Assembly (NCBI GenBank): GCA_014529385.2
Contig: CM043948.1
Span: 25,168,451 to 25,232,450, forward strand
DNA from: Adiantum capillus-veneris
Lineage: Eukaryota > Streptophyta > Polypodiopsida > Polypodiales > Pteridaceae
Length of the DNA stretch: 64,000 nt
Reading direction: 5' to 3'
In this document: positions 9,009-20,549 of the stretch, in pieces
Layout: each line of letters starts with the position of its first letter
Position numbering within the stretch: position 1 is the first letter of the stretch
Position numbers and translations under genes: made by a program
The notes under the pieces: model-generated
What the model was told of the DNA's origin: nothing
Seen by the model: only the letters and a program-made list of their open reading frames with translations
Database searches by the model: none

Positions 9009-10917
9009 ATGGAGGCTCCAGCTCCGCCAGAGAGGGACTCTACCGAAGCCCCCTCGCCGGACCCCACTGAGCCCACCATTCGACTTGCTCTTTCACCGAC
9101 AGAGCAAGCGAGCCTAGCCGCAAAGGTAGAGCGCTTGCAGGCGACTTCTGTCATCTGCAAGATTCTCGGTACGCGACCCAGCAGAGGAGAGTTGCGTGAC
9201 CTTCTCTAGGCCCGCCTTCTTGCAGAGGTGGGCAAGATCTTGGACGTAAGATACTAGGACGAGGCTACTATCAGATCAAGTTTGAGACCTCCGAGATGGC
9301 GTCCAACGTCATCGCCATGAGTCCATTGACCATCCGAGCAGCTCGAGCCCACTTTCGACAGTGGAGACATGGATTTGACCTTGCTTCGGATGTTCTAGTA
9401 GAGGAGGCAGACATCCCCATCTCCGTCTGCTTTCCTGGTTTGCGGAGGGAGTACTTACCACTTTTGTCAAGGATAGGCTTAGCGATTGGGATTGTTGTGG
9501 AGACACCTCGCACGGCAGCCTCAGTAGCTGCCAAGGCGGCCGGCATTCCCTCAGTTCGCGTTCTGGTTAGCGACACTCACTCGCTCTTGAAGGTCAATCT
9601 TCTGCCTCGGGTGAGTGGGGGTTGGTTTAGACAAAGCGTGGAGTATTCGGGCCTCCCGAACGAGTGCTTCATTTGTCAACAGATGGGCCATCTTGTGAAG
9701 GCCTGTCCATGGAGGAGGTCTCGACCTACACCACAGACTCAGCCCCAGCCTGCAAGGGCTGGCCAACAGCCACAGGCAGAGACACAGTGCACACGTGCAG
9801 AGCCACCCTCCGAGCCTGGGACTCCAGCGGAAGAGGGATGGCAGCAGGTCCGTGGTCGACGACGACAGGGGCCACAGCGACAGCTTGGCACTCAGAGTGG
9901 TCCTCAGGTGCCTGCCCAGCAGCAGTGGGTTCCCACGGGGAACCGTTTCGGTCCTCTTGAGCAGGATGAGGTCCCTGCTCCAGCCCCCACCTCAGCTTCA
10001 CCCTCGACAGCCCCTCCCCCCCCCCCCCAAGAGTTCCCCCCCTCCTCATCATCCTCCCCCCTGTCTCCTGCTCTAGCCGCCTCCTCTCCTCGCCCCTCTA
10101 CCTCTGCCGCTCCCCCCCGCCCTCTTCTCCACCTCTTCCCCCTGCTCCTACTCCCTCCCTTCCCGCTCCAGTTCCACAGTCGACCCAAGGGGCAGGGCCA
10201 TCTTCGGCTGCTAGGAGATCTCTTGGCAGCGCCTTTGCCACGAGTCGCTTGGCGAGAGAGGGACAGTCTTTCTTGCGACCCCCTCTACAGGTACATACAT
10301 CTTCCTTTGCAGCTATCCCTCGTGTTCTGACGAGATCGACATTCGGCGCCGATGGGACTTCTTCGATTACGACTTTACTCGTTTTCTCGGTGACCCCTCA
10401 TCAGACCATGAGGCAGCCTGCTTCAGGGTCCATGTTCTGTTCCTTGCAGCTAGGGGGATAGAGGCCTTGGACTCAGCGGTTGGCTTCTCTTTTCCCCATT
10501 TGTAGCAGGGACCAGACTGAGTGGACTCTCGACTCAGTGTTGGGGTGGTTGCACACACAGGTCCTAGAGTTCTCCCACCACATGGGAGAACTAGGAGTTA
10601 CAGACATGCTTCAGACTTTGTGGCCACTGGCCAAGTTTTCGGTGACCCCTCCAGATACAGCAGGATATAGACACATTGTGGTTTACTTCTTTGCCGATAC
10701 GCAGTGCTTGCCATGCTATGTACACATTCATGAGGACTCCTGGACAGACGAGGTTGCCTTATGGACGGCTCGCTGTACTTGGGCTTGGGCCAGGCACTCG
10801 TTGCAGTCACGCCTATCTAGAGGACGCTCGGATGCGGATTACTCCCCATCCAAGCCAGCCTCGAAGATAGCACATTTAACTGCTGCGGCAACATCTGTTC
10901 CCTCTCGCTCCCCATGA
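9009..10917 (+). pseudogene. L1 ORF1 (RNA-binding protein), copy 1
   Basis: It starts MEAPAPPERDSTEAP at 9009, with a stop after 66 codons and a frameshift into a frame running to 10330. Around 9240-9560 is a DUF4283-like region (YYQIKFETSEMASNVIAM...). The zinc knuckle CFICQQMGHLVKAC (C-x2-C-x4-H-x4-C) is at about 9667-9708. A Pro/Ser-rich linker follows (9960-10130). The last part is in another frame, 10480-10917, and I do not recognise a domain there (VVYFFADTQ...YVHIHEDS). The stop TGA at 10915-10917 overlaps the ORF2 start in ATGA. Confidence 0.8.
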
Positions 10918-11906
10918 GGATCATCTCATGGAACATGAAGGGACTTGGTGGGCCCCAGTTTTAGCGTCAACGGGGCAGACTGCGTCAGGAGCTTCAGCGC
11001 TGCCTTGTGGGAGGAGAGATTGGTCTCCTTATGCTACAGGAGCACCATCTGTGTGAGAGCCGCATTAGATGTTGTGGTCAGCTCTTGCATGGATGATATG
11101 ATACTTTTTGGTCAGTTGCTTTTGGACATGGAGGCATCCAGGGTGGGGTATGTATGACTATTGCGGATTCTTTGTAGCACACCATTGTGGGCAGGACTCA
11201 GTGGATCACTATGCAGGTTCAGGGTTGCCTTGTGGGCGGAGAGATTGACATTCTTATGCTACAGGAGCATCATCTGTGTGAGAGCCGCATTAGACGTTGT
11301 GGTCAGCTTTTGCGTGGACGATATGAGACTTTTTGGTCAGTTGCATTTGGACCTGGTGGCATCTAGGGCAGGGTATGTATGACTATTGTGGATTCTATGC
11401 AGCAGGCCATTGTGGGCAGAGGGATTATTGTGCCAGGCAGAGCTCAATGGATCACTATGCACGTTCAGGGTTGTCTCGTGAGCTTCCTGAACATCTATGC
11501 GCCCAATGTGGCGAGTGGACGAGCAGAGTTTTGGTCACAGATAGTTGAGTCTCTGCCGCAGGTAGAACACTAGTGCATAGGGGGGGACTTCAACATGTTA
11601 GAGGACCCTTCTGACATGATTGGTGGTAGCCATGCTACTGTGCATGGAGTTGAGCTGGCAGCTTGGGAGAGGTTTTGTATGACTATGAGGGTCTCAGATG
11701 TGTGGAAGCACTCTAGTTTTTTGAGGCCCCCAGACGGACTAGGCTTCTCTCGTTCGGACCGCAGAGTGGGAGGAGTGAATCTATCGCGGATAGATCTCTT
11801 CTACACTAATGACCATTTCGGTGACTTGGGTGGGACAGTTGGCATTCTGGCAGGGACTTCCTTCTCGGACCATGCACCAGTGATCCTGACAGTGGCAGAC
11901 AGGTAG
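10914..11906 (+). pseudogene. L1 ORF2 endonuclease domain, copy 1, with internal duplication
   Basis: It starts MRIISWNMKGLGGPQ at 10914, the usual start of a plant L1 apurinic-type endonuclease, and hits a stop soon after. LSFLNIYAPNV-like (about 11480-11510), IGGDFNMLEDPSD (about 11578-11615) and FSDHAPVILTV (about 11864-11900) mark later endonuclease motifs. About 225 bp are tandemly duplicated (copies near 10990-11160 and 11215-11385), which copy 2 does not have. Several frameshifts are present. Confidence 0.85.
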
Positions 11907-12268
11907 AGGAGGGGGAGCATGCTTCGCATCCCAGAGAGAGTCTTGCTGGACTCTGCACTCAGAGAGCAAGTAGAGGCTCGTGGACAGAGAGCTTGGACAA
12001 GCAGGATTCTCCTGCTGACAGAGTGGCCTCAGGTCTAGCTCAGATTAGTCGTTTCTTTCTCCAGGAGTCTTTGGCTCGCCGGGGCTGCAGCGAGAGAGGA
12101 GGAGCAACGTCTCAGACGGGGTATTGCTTCGTTGCAGAGGATGCAGGAGCAGTATCGAGACAGTCCTTGGTTGGAGGAGCAGCTACATCAGGCTCGCCAG
12201 GAGCTTGCTAGCACAGAGGAGGGCGACATGAGTTTGCTTTCCATCGACAAGCATCTCAGTGGACATAG

Positions 12269-13780
12269 GTGGGCGATAGAGTGACTGGTGCTTTGTTTGA
12301 GGCAATGGGACCTCGGCATTCGCATGCCAAGGTCAGTCAGTTGAGGAGGCCCGACGGGTCAGTTGCTTCTGAGCCCGAGGATATGCGTGCAGTTGCTACT
12401 GACTTTTACCATGAGTTACTGTCTGCAGAGCCTCAATCAGAGCGTCAGGATGCATGCAGGGAGCAGGTGTGGGCACAGATGCCTTGCCTTGTGACTGAGG
12501 AGATGCGTCAGAGGCTTGAGCTGTCACTTCAGCTTGAGGAGCTGCACACGGCTCTTAGTTCCCTCCCCCGTGGTAGCTGTCTAAGTGAGGATGGATTGAC
12601 TCCCAGTTTTTTCTTGGAGTATTGGGACTTGCTTGGCCCAGATCTCTGTAGTGCTTTTCAGTACATCTTGCACACAGGAGTGATGCCTGATAGCATGAGT
12701 GAGGGTCTGATTTACCTCATTCCCAAGGAGGGTGGCTCCTTGGATGAGATTCGACAGTGGCGCTCCATCACCATCCTCAACTCAGCCTACAAAATTCTTG
12801 CCAAGGCTCTAAGTTTGAGGATCCAGCCACTTCTAGAGAGCCTTATACATGGGACTCAGACAGGTTTTGTCAAGGAGCGTAGTATCCTTGACAACATCTT
12901 TACTTTTTGGGAGGCTTCTGCCCTAGCACGGCTCCGTGGTGAGGACCTGGTGATTCTTCTTCTCGATCTTGAGAAGGCATACGACAGAGTTGACTGGGAC
13001 TTTCTAGAGGGCACTCTACGCAGGATGGGATTCTCAGATGCTTGGATCAGAGGGGTGTCAGCTTTGTACAGATAGGCACACAGTCAGGTACTTTTGGCAG
13101 TAGGTAGAGGTGATCCTTTCATGCTCACACGTTCGGTCAGACAGGGCTGTCCTCTTGCCCCCTTCCTCTTTCTGTTCTATGCTGAGGCGATGAGCAGGTT
13201 TTTGGTGTCGCAGCAGGTTGGTCTACGGGGCTTAGCACTCCCTATTCGGGGAGATGAGCTACTGGACGCTGAGTTTGCTGACGACTCAGCCTTGTACTTA
13301 GATGGCCAGGAGGCCAACCTTCACAAGCGTGAGCAGGCTCTTGAGACCTTTTGTTGTGCATTTGTCGCACTGATCAACTGGAGAAAGACTGTGGCTTTCT
13401 TGGTTGGTAGTGCTCCTGTGCCCGATTGGATGCCAGGTGAGGGTTTCAGGTGGATTCCCCCAGGGACTGCAGTTTGGTACTTGGGCTGTCAGGTTGGTTT
13501 GGACTTGTCTCCCGAGCAGCAGATTGCTCCCCTCCTCCTGTCCATCAGGAGGAAGCTGTTACATTGGAGCTCCGCACGACTTTCTTTGGCTGGCAGAGTT
13601 GTAGTGGCCAACCAGGTTTTGTTGGCTACTATGTGGTACATCACTTCTTGCTTGATCTTCTCAAGTTCTTGTATCAGCCAGGTTGAGCGGCTGATCAGGA
13701 ATTTCCTTTGGTCAGGGCGAGACACTTTGACTACCCGAGCCAAAGTGGCTTGGCAGGTCATCATTCTTTCTTGTTCATAG
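12269..13780 (+). pseudogene. L1 ORF2 reverse transcriptase domain, copy 1
   Basis: Two long frames (12269-13075 and 13094-13780) read YLIPKEGG, RSITILNSAYKILAKAL, QTGFVKERSILDNIF, LLDLEKAYDRVDW, SVRQGCPLAPFLFLFYAEA and FADDSALYLDG. The FADD motif (about 13273) is the catalytic aspartate pair. In this order these are the RT motifs of plant L1 elements. A TAG stop and small shift separate the two frames at about 13073-13094. Confidence 0.93.
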
Positions 13781-15481
13781 GGAGGATTGGGGATCATTGA
13801 CCCAGCACAGCAGAGCAGAGCCCTTCTTGGGAAGTTCATCGTCAGAGGACTTCTTCCAGGCGAGGAGCCCTGGTTCTTGTTACAACGGCTTCGTGCTAGG
13901 GTGCCTCAGACAGGAGGCCCCTGGCAACCTTCGACCAGGTGGATCTTCACAGAGATGCGTAGAGTTGGTTTGAGCAGGAGACTGGAGGATCGCTTCGCTG
14001 TGGGGTTGCTTCGATCTTGGGAGCACTTGCGGCGGGGCCTGGAGCAGTGCCAGCCTACTTGCACGGAGGAGCGCCTACGACAGCCACTTGTTTGGAACCC
14101 CATGGTTAGCACTAAGAGAGGGAACTTGGTTGGTAGTCGGCCTCATGTTTCCTGGGGTTCCATGGCAGCGGGTCCAGCACGCTCTTTAGGTGACTGGTTA
14201 CAGTTTTCAGGCTTGTCAGAGGAGCTACAGGGCTTTCAGCTACAGGGCATGAGAGGGGTACAGAGCATGTGTCAGGACATCTCAGAGGTATTACTAGCTG
14301 AGTGGCTCACGCCTCTCGAGTTAGCAGCGCCCAGATGGATGGGAGCCTTCACGCGACTGGAGGTTCTCATCTCTGTTCGGGCTTGCTCAGAGACTGTTCC
14401 CTCTCTGTTTTTCGAGCTACAGGGGGAGGGACGCTTACAGCGAGTTGTAGTAGAGGCCCCACAGGTGACAGAGTGCTGTTTCAAAGGATCCGAGTGGTGG
14501 GCATCTGTGGGAGGACTTGTGTCATCGATCCTGACCCAGAAGCTCTTGAGACTGGACATTGGAGGCGTGGGCCTAGGAGTGTTGTCCACTGGCACGAGTA
14601 CAGCGGGACCCTGGAGAGTGGCTTTGGAGGGACCCTCTCTCTTCTGCAGACCACCCAGGTGTCCCTTTCTTTCAGTACACTGTTCGACTGGGACGTCACA
14701 TACTGGCAGCACAGAGAGAGGCTCGCCCTGCTGCAGCACCTCATTGGCAGGAGGAGGGTCTCACAACTGAGTTCTTGGCAGCTTTTTGGGAGAGGTTGTG
14801 GGACTCCAGACTGCCGAGGCGAGTCACTTTGTTTCAGTGTGGCTGGTCGCACACAGAGCTACAGCAGTTGGGAGCTGGCTTGTGCACAATGGCCTCTCGT
14901 CCGCATGCACAGCTTGTGACCACCTTGTAGAGAGCCAGCGTCACTGTCTTTGGGACTGTCCCTTGGCACAACAGGTGTGGCTTCGTGTTCTTCGGCTGAT
15001 GCCTGCTCTTTCCATGGCTTGGCAGTACACTTGGGGGGCAGTTGCTTGGTCCACTCTCATGGGCCCGGCACTTCAGTTTGAGCTTTCATCCACCAACAGG
15101 ATGATAGTGATGCAGGGGGGGCGACCTTCACTCCAGCCTGCCACAGAGCTTACTCCACAGGAGTGGTGCAGTGAGAGAGAGGTGTGTTGGGAGCTCATCA
15201 GTGGCCTGACACTCTGGTTCATCCGGCGGGCCCGTTGCTTCCGCATCTTTGAGGCACGGCCTGTACCACCAGAAGAGACTGTTCGGTATCTTTGGCTTGA
15301 GCTGGTTCATACTCTCAGAGGACAGTTCGAGAGACTCCAGGGCAGTTCTGACCGCATGCAGGAGCGCAGAGAGGCTTTCCTTCGACTTTGGCGTCTTGGG
15401 CCATTTTTCACCATGGATCAGGGTGTGCTCAGATGGCACTACCGTCCACCTGTGTGGCTCTTCCCTCGTCCCATCCCCTGA
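13781..15481 (+). pseudogene. L1 ORF2 C-terminal region with zf-RVT-like motif, copy 1
   Basis: The frames 13787-14770 and 14786-15481 continue ORF2 after a stop (GGLGIIDPAQQSRALLGKF). ACDHLVESQRHCLWDCPLAQQVW at about 14905-14975 is the plant zf-RVT Cys/His motif (motif split here for length: HCLWDCPLAQQVW is the core). The end is WLFPRPIP at 15481. No RNase H is visible. The 3' untranslated part to the poly(A) is about 130 bp. Confidence 0.85.
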
Positions 15482-15634
15482 TCTAGCCTCATTGTACATA
15501 TGTTGTTTTTTCATTGGGAGAGTCTACCCATCATGATTGTTGTAGTCCTCTCTTGTAGAGGAGGTTGTAGCCCTATGGGCAGTTTCATTAACTAATAGAA
15601 GGATCTTTTTCTCGAAAAAAAAAAAGCAAAGCTT

Positions 15635-16660
15635 GGGAAAGGGCAAGAAAAAGGCAAAGAAGCCTTAGTTTCGCCCAGTTTTTTGACAGTTCTACAGAGG
15701 ACTCGTCTTCAGATAGTTTGGACTCCAACGATCACAGATTTTATGCAAAGAAGAAGAATTCCTATAAAGCCAACCAGTATGACTTTCTAGAGGATAAAAG
15801 CAAGAAAGTTTGAGAATTTAAACAAGGTGGACAGTCAATTAAATTTGACACTTTTTCTGCATTCCGAGATGCTTCGAGAGCTTTGGCCTTCACACAGCAG
15901 TTTGATATAGCTTTCTTTGGAGGGCATTACTCAGAGCATTCCAAGATTCGGAGGGCTACCTCTTACTTCAAGGGAAATGCTCGAACATGGTGGTCCACTC
16001 TTCTATTGAACAAGAAAGTGCCAGTTAAATGGCTGAAATTTAAAAGGCTTTTTATTTCTTCTTGGTTGACTCGAGAACGAGACATACGAACTGCTTGGAA
16101 TCATCTACGGATGACCAAGAAAGATACTTTGGATGCATATTGCAAGAGATTTTGGAGCTCTTTTCTACCCGCTTCTTCATTAAAGAAGATCTCGTTTGAA
16201 GGACAGATTGAGCAGTTTAGCTGCGGACTTCCTACAAAGATCCGAGATCACTGTTTAGAACAAAAGTCAGATTCTATTCAAGAGCTGATGAGTCATGCGA
16301 AATGGGGTTTTTCCATACATTCATGCAGTCTGACTTACCTCACATATGAGATCATGACGCAGAGAACTGAACAGACTTCTAAAAATGAAAGTAGAAAAAA
16401 GAAGAGCCCCCAAGAACACAAAGATAAGGATGCACGACCCCGGCTCACTCTTCGTGAGAGAGACAACTACATCAAAGAGGGGAAGTGTTTTGGATGCGGG
16501 GAACAAGGACACATATCCGCGAAGTGCCCTAAAAAGGCACAGAAAGAACAAGATGAAGAAAGGCCAGAGAGTTTGAAAGAAGCTGAGGAACATGGACGAA
16601 AAGGCAAGATAAAAGCAGGACTAGTTCCAGATTGCATGGGTACTAACCCAAGCACGATTG
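15635..16660 (+). pseudogene. Gypsy gag, C-terminal part with zinc knuckle
   Basis: After a broken stretch to 15880, the frame from 15883 carries the retrotransposon gag domain (YFKGNARTWWSTLL, FISSWLTRERDIRTAW, LDAYCKRFWS) and the nucleocapsid zinc knuckle CFGCGEQGHISAKC (about 16486-16527; C-x2-C-x4-H-x4-C). It forms virus-like particles and binds RNA (family knowledge). The frame runs on into the protease. Confidence 0.88.
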
Positions 16661-17280
16661 ATGAGAGTACAGAACTTTGCCGAGCTTGGGGCAAAGTGAA
16701 AGATCAAGAAGCCCTGATTTTCTTTGATGGAGGAGCCAAGGCCAACTTCATTTCACCTGAATTGGCGGCGAGCCTCGAGATTACACCCGACCGGATGGGA
16801 CCACAAGCAGAGGCAGTTCTAGCGTCACCCAGCAGGGACGTGGCCATTACGCTTGTCATTGGAGAACTTCGGTTGCATTGTCAGGGGTATTTGGGGCACG
16901 AGGACTTCTACATAATGTCCTTGGAAGGTTGTGATGTTCTCTTGGGAGTCCCTTGGTACCATAAGAACAACGCCGTGGCCGATTATCGGGCGAAGAAAGC
17001 GACACTGACTACTGAAAGGGATCGAACCATTGTACTTGATGTGAAACTTAAGGGCGAGTCAGTCCCTATTGTATCGGCTTCGGCTGTTTCGAAATTAATG
17101 AAATCCAGTGTGTTTGTTTACTCGATCATTTTAAAAGAGTTGAATGAGGAACATAGGACAAATATGTCTGACCTGATAAAGAACGCCAAGATTTTCTTCA
17201 CACTCATGCCGATTGCTTTTCTAAGGGCTTGCCAGGCGAGTTGCCACCAGCTCGTCCTGAGGATCATTCCATTGATCTGA
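16661..17280 (+). pseudogene. Gypsy aspartic protease region
   Basis: In the same frame as gag. The motif is ALIFFDGGAKANFIS, where the retropepsin active site D-[ST]-G-A reads D-G-G-A, so the catalytic triplet is altered. LEGCDVLLGVPWYHKNNAV downstream is the typical second part of plant Gypsy protease. The frame is lost near 17200. Confidence 0.8.
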
Positions 17281-18545
17281 TACCTGGAAGCGCACCACCG
17301 AACCGGCCACCTTGCCGTGTGAGCGGAGCCAAGAATGAAGAGATTATGAACCAAGTGAAAGACCTCTTGGAAAAGGGTCTTATCCAGCCGAGTACTTCAC
17401 CTTACTGCTCTCCGGTGTTGTTGGTTTTGAAGAAAGACTGATCTTGGAGAATGTGCATTGACTATAGAGCTCTCAACAAAATCACCATCAAGAACAGATT
17501 TCCAATTCCTAGGATCGATGATATTACAGGGATCCTCTTGTTTCAGCAGGATCGATTTGAAGATCGGATATCCTCAGATCCGAATCACGCCAGAAGTTCT
17601 CTACAAGACAGCTTTTTGGATGACCTTCGGTTTATTCAAATTTTTGGTGATGCCTTTTGGGCTTACCAATGCTCCAGCGACTTTTAACCGAACGATGGAT
17701 TGGATTTTCAGAGAGAACAAATCTTTTGTTGGCACTTTCTCTGATGACATTATTATCTTCTCCAAGGATGAGGCAGAACATAGAGAACATCTGCTACAGG
17801 TCTTTCAGGCATTGCGGGATCACAAGTTGGTGATTAATGCAAAGAAGAGTGAATTTTTCCTACCAGAGATACACTTCTTGGGACACATCGTCTCAGTAGC
17901 AGGAGTGCAGATGGACCCGGCCAAGATTGAGACTATCCGTGATTGGCCCGATTTGAAGAATGTCCATGAAGTTAGAAGCTTCTTGGGCTTATGTTCTTAC
18001 TACCGGCGGTTCATTAGAAAGTTTGCAGAGGTTGCTTCCCCTTTGCATATGTTGACACAGAAAGAAGTCCCTTTTTCGTGGGGATCCACAGAGGTGATAG
18101 CCTTTCAGACATTGAAAGAGAAATTGACTACAGGACCAGTTTTGACTTTGCCGGATTTGCAGAAGTCATTCGAAGTATATTGTGATGCTTGTGGTCGTAG
18201 TCTGGGTGCGGTCTTGATGCAAGAAGGCCATGTCATTGCCTACGAGAGCCGATTGTTCTCAAGGCCGGAATTGACAGCACAAATATATGAGAAAGAGCTT
18301 TTGGCAGTTATCCATGCTCTTACTCAGTGGCGACATTACCTACTCGGAGCCGATTTTACGGTCTTCACAGATCATCAGAGTTTATGCTACTTCTTGTCAC
18401 AGAAGCAGCTATCGGAAAAACAGGTGTGGTGGGCAAACATCTTGTCATAGTTTCACTTCCAGATTGTCCATGTGCAGGGACAGAAGAATTTGGTGGCAGA
18501 TGCTTTGTCCCGGAAGCCGTTATTCTGGCTATTTCCGGGATACAA
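17229..18545 (+). pseudogene. Gypsy reverse transcriptase and RNase H
   Basis: LEKGLIQPSTSPYCSPVLLV, then a stop (TGA near 17440), [19 protein letters not shown] and a frameshift near 17530. The longest frame (17458-18450) has [32 protein letters not shown] (catalytic DD), FLGHIVSVAGVQMDP and, for RNase H, FEVYCDACGRSLGAVLMQ, EKELLAVIHALTQWRHYL and FTDHQSL. A stop at 18448 precedes FHFQIVHVQGQKNLVADALS. The residues needed for RT appear present, but the frame is broken at least three times. Confidence 0.93.
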
Positions 18546-19740
18546 TAGAAGCTTAGAGGATATGGTCGATCAGTATGCCACATATACAGATTTTTCAGAT
18601 ATTTTTAGTCGAATACAAAATGGGGAGGTAGTAGCGAGATATTCCATTTGGGATGGCTACTTGATGAAGAAAACGATGTTGTGCGTTACACAGTCGTTGA
18701 GGGAAAAGATTTTAACCGAATGCCACTGTCCACCATTTACGGATCACCGCGGCATTGATACCACCTTGAAAGGTGTGGAGAAATACTTCTTTTGGTCGAA
18801 ACTCAAGAAGGATGTGGACGATTTTGTGCGTAGTTGCTTGGTATGCCAAAAGGTCAAGTTTGACAGGCATAAAGCACAGGGATTGTTACAGCCTTTACCC
18901 ATACCCACCCGCCCCTCGGAAAGTATCAATGAATTTCATTTTTGATCTCCCGAAAATACAGAGTGGCCAGGATGGTATTTGGACTGTTATTGACAGATTT
19001 AGCAAGCAAGCTCATTTCATTCCAGTGAAGAAAACAATCAAGCCGGATCACTTACATGGCATGCCTAAGACAATTGTCTCTGAGTGAGATCCCTGATTCA
19101 TGAGTTTGTTTTGGAAGGCGATTTGGGAGAACATTGGCACACGGTTGCAGTTCTCGTCATCTTTCCACCCGCAGACAGATGGGCAATCTGAGATTGCAAA
19201 TTCAGTCGTATTGGATTAATTGAAGTCTTACATCTCGGATTAGAAGACTGAATGGGAAAAGTATTTGCCCTTGGTGGAATTTACCTACAATAACACGATA
19301 CACTCTTCGACGGGGAAGGCGCCATTTGAGATTATTAAAGGGGCTACGAAGGTTCCACCCTTGATAAGCACGAAAGATAAGATTTTTGAAGCCGACCAGT
19401 ACACACGGGACTTGGACATTGCTTTTGCCAAGGTCCGTGAGGCTTTGCAGAAATCTCAAGAAAGACACAAAAAGGCAGCAGATCGACATCGTTGCGATTT
19501 GAAGTTAAAGGAGAACGATTGGGTGCACTTACGTTTTGAGAAGGCATGCCTGAGAAAAAAAAGGGAAAGGAGCGACTTTTTTCCAAAGCTTATCGTGAGA
19601 TAGAGTGGACCTTTCGAGATAAATGATGTCTCCTTTAGACTGAAGCTGCACAATACTTGAGGATTCACAATGCTTTTCATGTGAGTCTCCTGAAGCCTTT
19701 CAAAGGCGATGTGCCCGATGATGGCGAGCCAGATGAGCAA
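18546..19740 (+). pseudogene. Gypsy integrase
   Basis: The zinc-binding region (CPPFTDHRGIDTTLKGVEKY, RSCLVCQKVKFD, about 18725-18870) is followed by the core: DGIWTVIDRFSKQAHFIPVK (first Asp region), GTRLQFSSSFHPQTDGQSEI (Glu region) and WEKYLPLVEFTYNN (about 19250-19290). Stops occur near 18943, 19085, 19216 and 19240. The C-terminal part (LKENDWVHLRFEKACLRKK) runs to about 19600. Confidence 0.88.
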
Positions 19741-19975
19741 CCCGAAGTGGAGGAAGACGAGGAGATACTCGTCCAGAACAGATACTGGCACATAAAGATA
19801 GAAAGATAAAAGGTAAAGTGATAAGGCGGTTCTTGGTGAAATTCAAGAATTATCCTGCATTGTATGCGAAGTGGATGGAGGAGGAGGACCTGGCAAATAC
19901 TCCTCAGATTGTGAACGAAGCATTCGGTTTAGCATAGTCTACTCCGATAGAACCCCGATTTCAGCATGGGCGAAT
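19741..19975 (+). pseudogene. Degenerate chromodomain of the Gypsy element
   Basis: Across several frames the DNA still matches the minus-strand chromodomains at 5317 and 61206: parts equivalent to FLVKFKNY (about 19832-19855) and AKWMEEEDLANTPQI (about 19868-19912) can be read. No open frame remains. Confidence 0.65.
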
Positions 19976-20510
19976 CTAGTGCAGTGGGTATGCACAAGAG
20001 GGGAGTCACTCCACTCCTTTGTCGATAGATTGCCCTGATACCTTGATTTGATATAGAGTCACTGATGTCCCTTTGGGTTTCAGGGATATTGCTGAGCTGA
20101 CAATATTCTGCTGTATGACTTTATAAACTTGAATTCTCGATAATGAAATGATACTGATTGATTTGTACTTGACTTGTTTGAGTGCAGGAACTAATAGACG
20201 AAATGACTGCAGCATTTCGGTCTGATAAATCTCTATAGAGATGATTGCAATAAGGATTAGTCAATCGGGCATCTGAGAGGTCCCGAATGGATCTAGATGC
20301 GATTGCTAAATATGTTGCCGATTAATCATGGTCTGAGATTGGAATAATTGTTGAATGTGATTTGTCATGTGATTTCCTGTGATGTCTCAAGTGATGTCTT
20401 GTGATGTGACCGTCGATTGGTACATGTGCTAGATGTGTTGTTCCTAGTGCGTCGGTACTAACAGTCGGTGTCTACTAAGACAGTTTATGGTCTCTGTCTG
20501 TTTTTCAGGC

Positions 20511-20549
20511 GTAATCGGGGGCGATTACAATGCTTTCAAGAGGGGGGTA
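20511..20549 (+). promoter_or_regulatory. Hairpin and polypurine tract before the 3' LTR
   Basis: GTAATCG-GGGG-CGATTAC (20511-20528) is a 7-bp perfect stem. AAGAGGGGGG (20538-20547) is the polypurine tract that primes plus-strand DNA synthesis. The same arrangement precedes every 3' LTR of the family in this window. Confidence 0.8.

Larger units (their letters stand above)
8573..15625 (+). mobile_element. L1-type LINE copy 1, near full length, with 14-bp target duplication
   Basis: A 7.0-kb element ending in a poly(A) run (15615-15625) and flanked by AAAAAGCAAAGCTT (8559-8572, and to 15634 where the A's merge with the tail). It carries ORF1 with DUF4283-like and zinc-knuckle parts and ORF2 with endonuclease, reverse transcriptase and a C-terminal Cys/His region, the usual plant L1 layout. 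The 5' region (8640-8930) is extremely C-rich. Stops and frameshifts disable both ORFs. A second copy lies at 26865-32924 on the minus strand. Confidence 0.92.

Noticed and set aside
8304-10188. Long Arg/Gly/Ala-rich minus-strand frames
   Set aside because: They mirror the GC-rich 5' region and Pro-rich ORF1 of the L1 on the plus strand and have no domain. The same holds for plus-strand frames at 32450-33058 opposite L1 copy 2.
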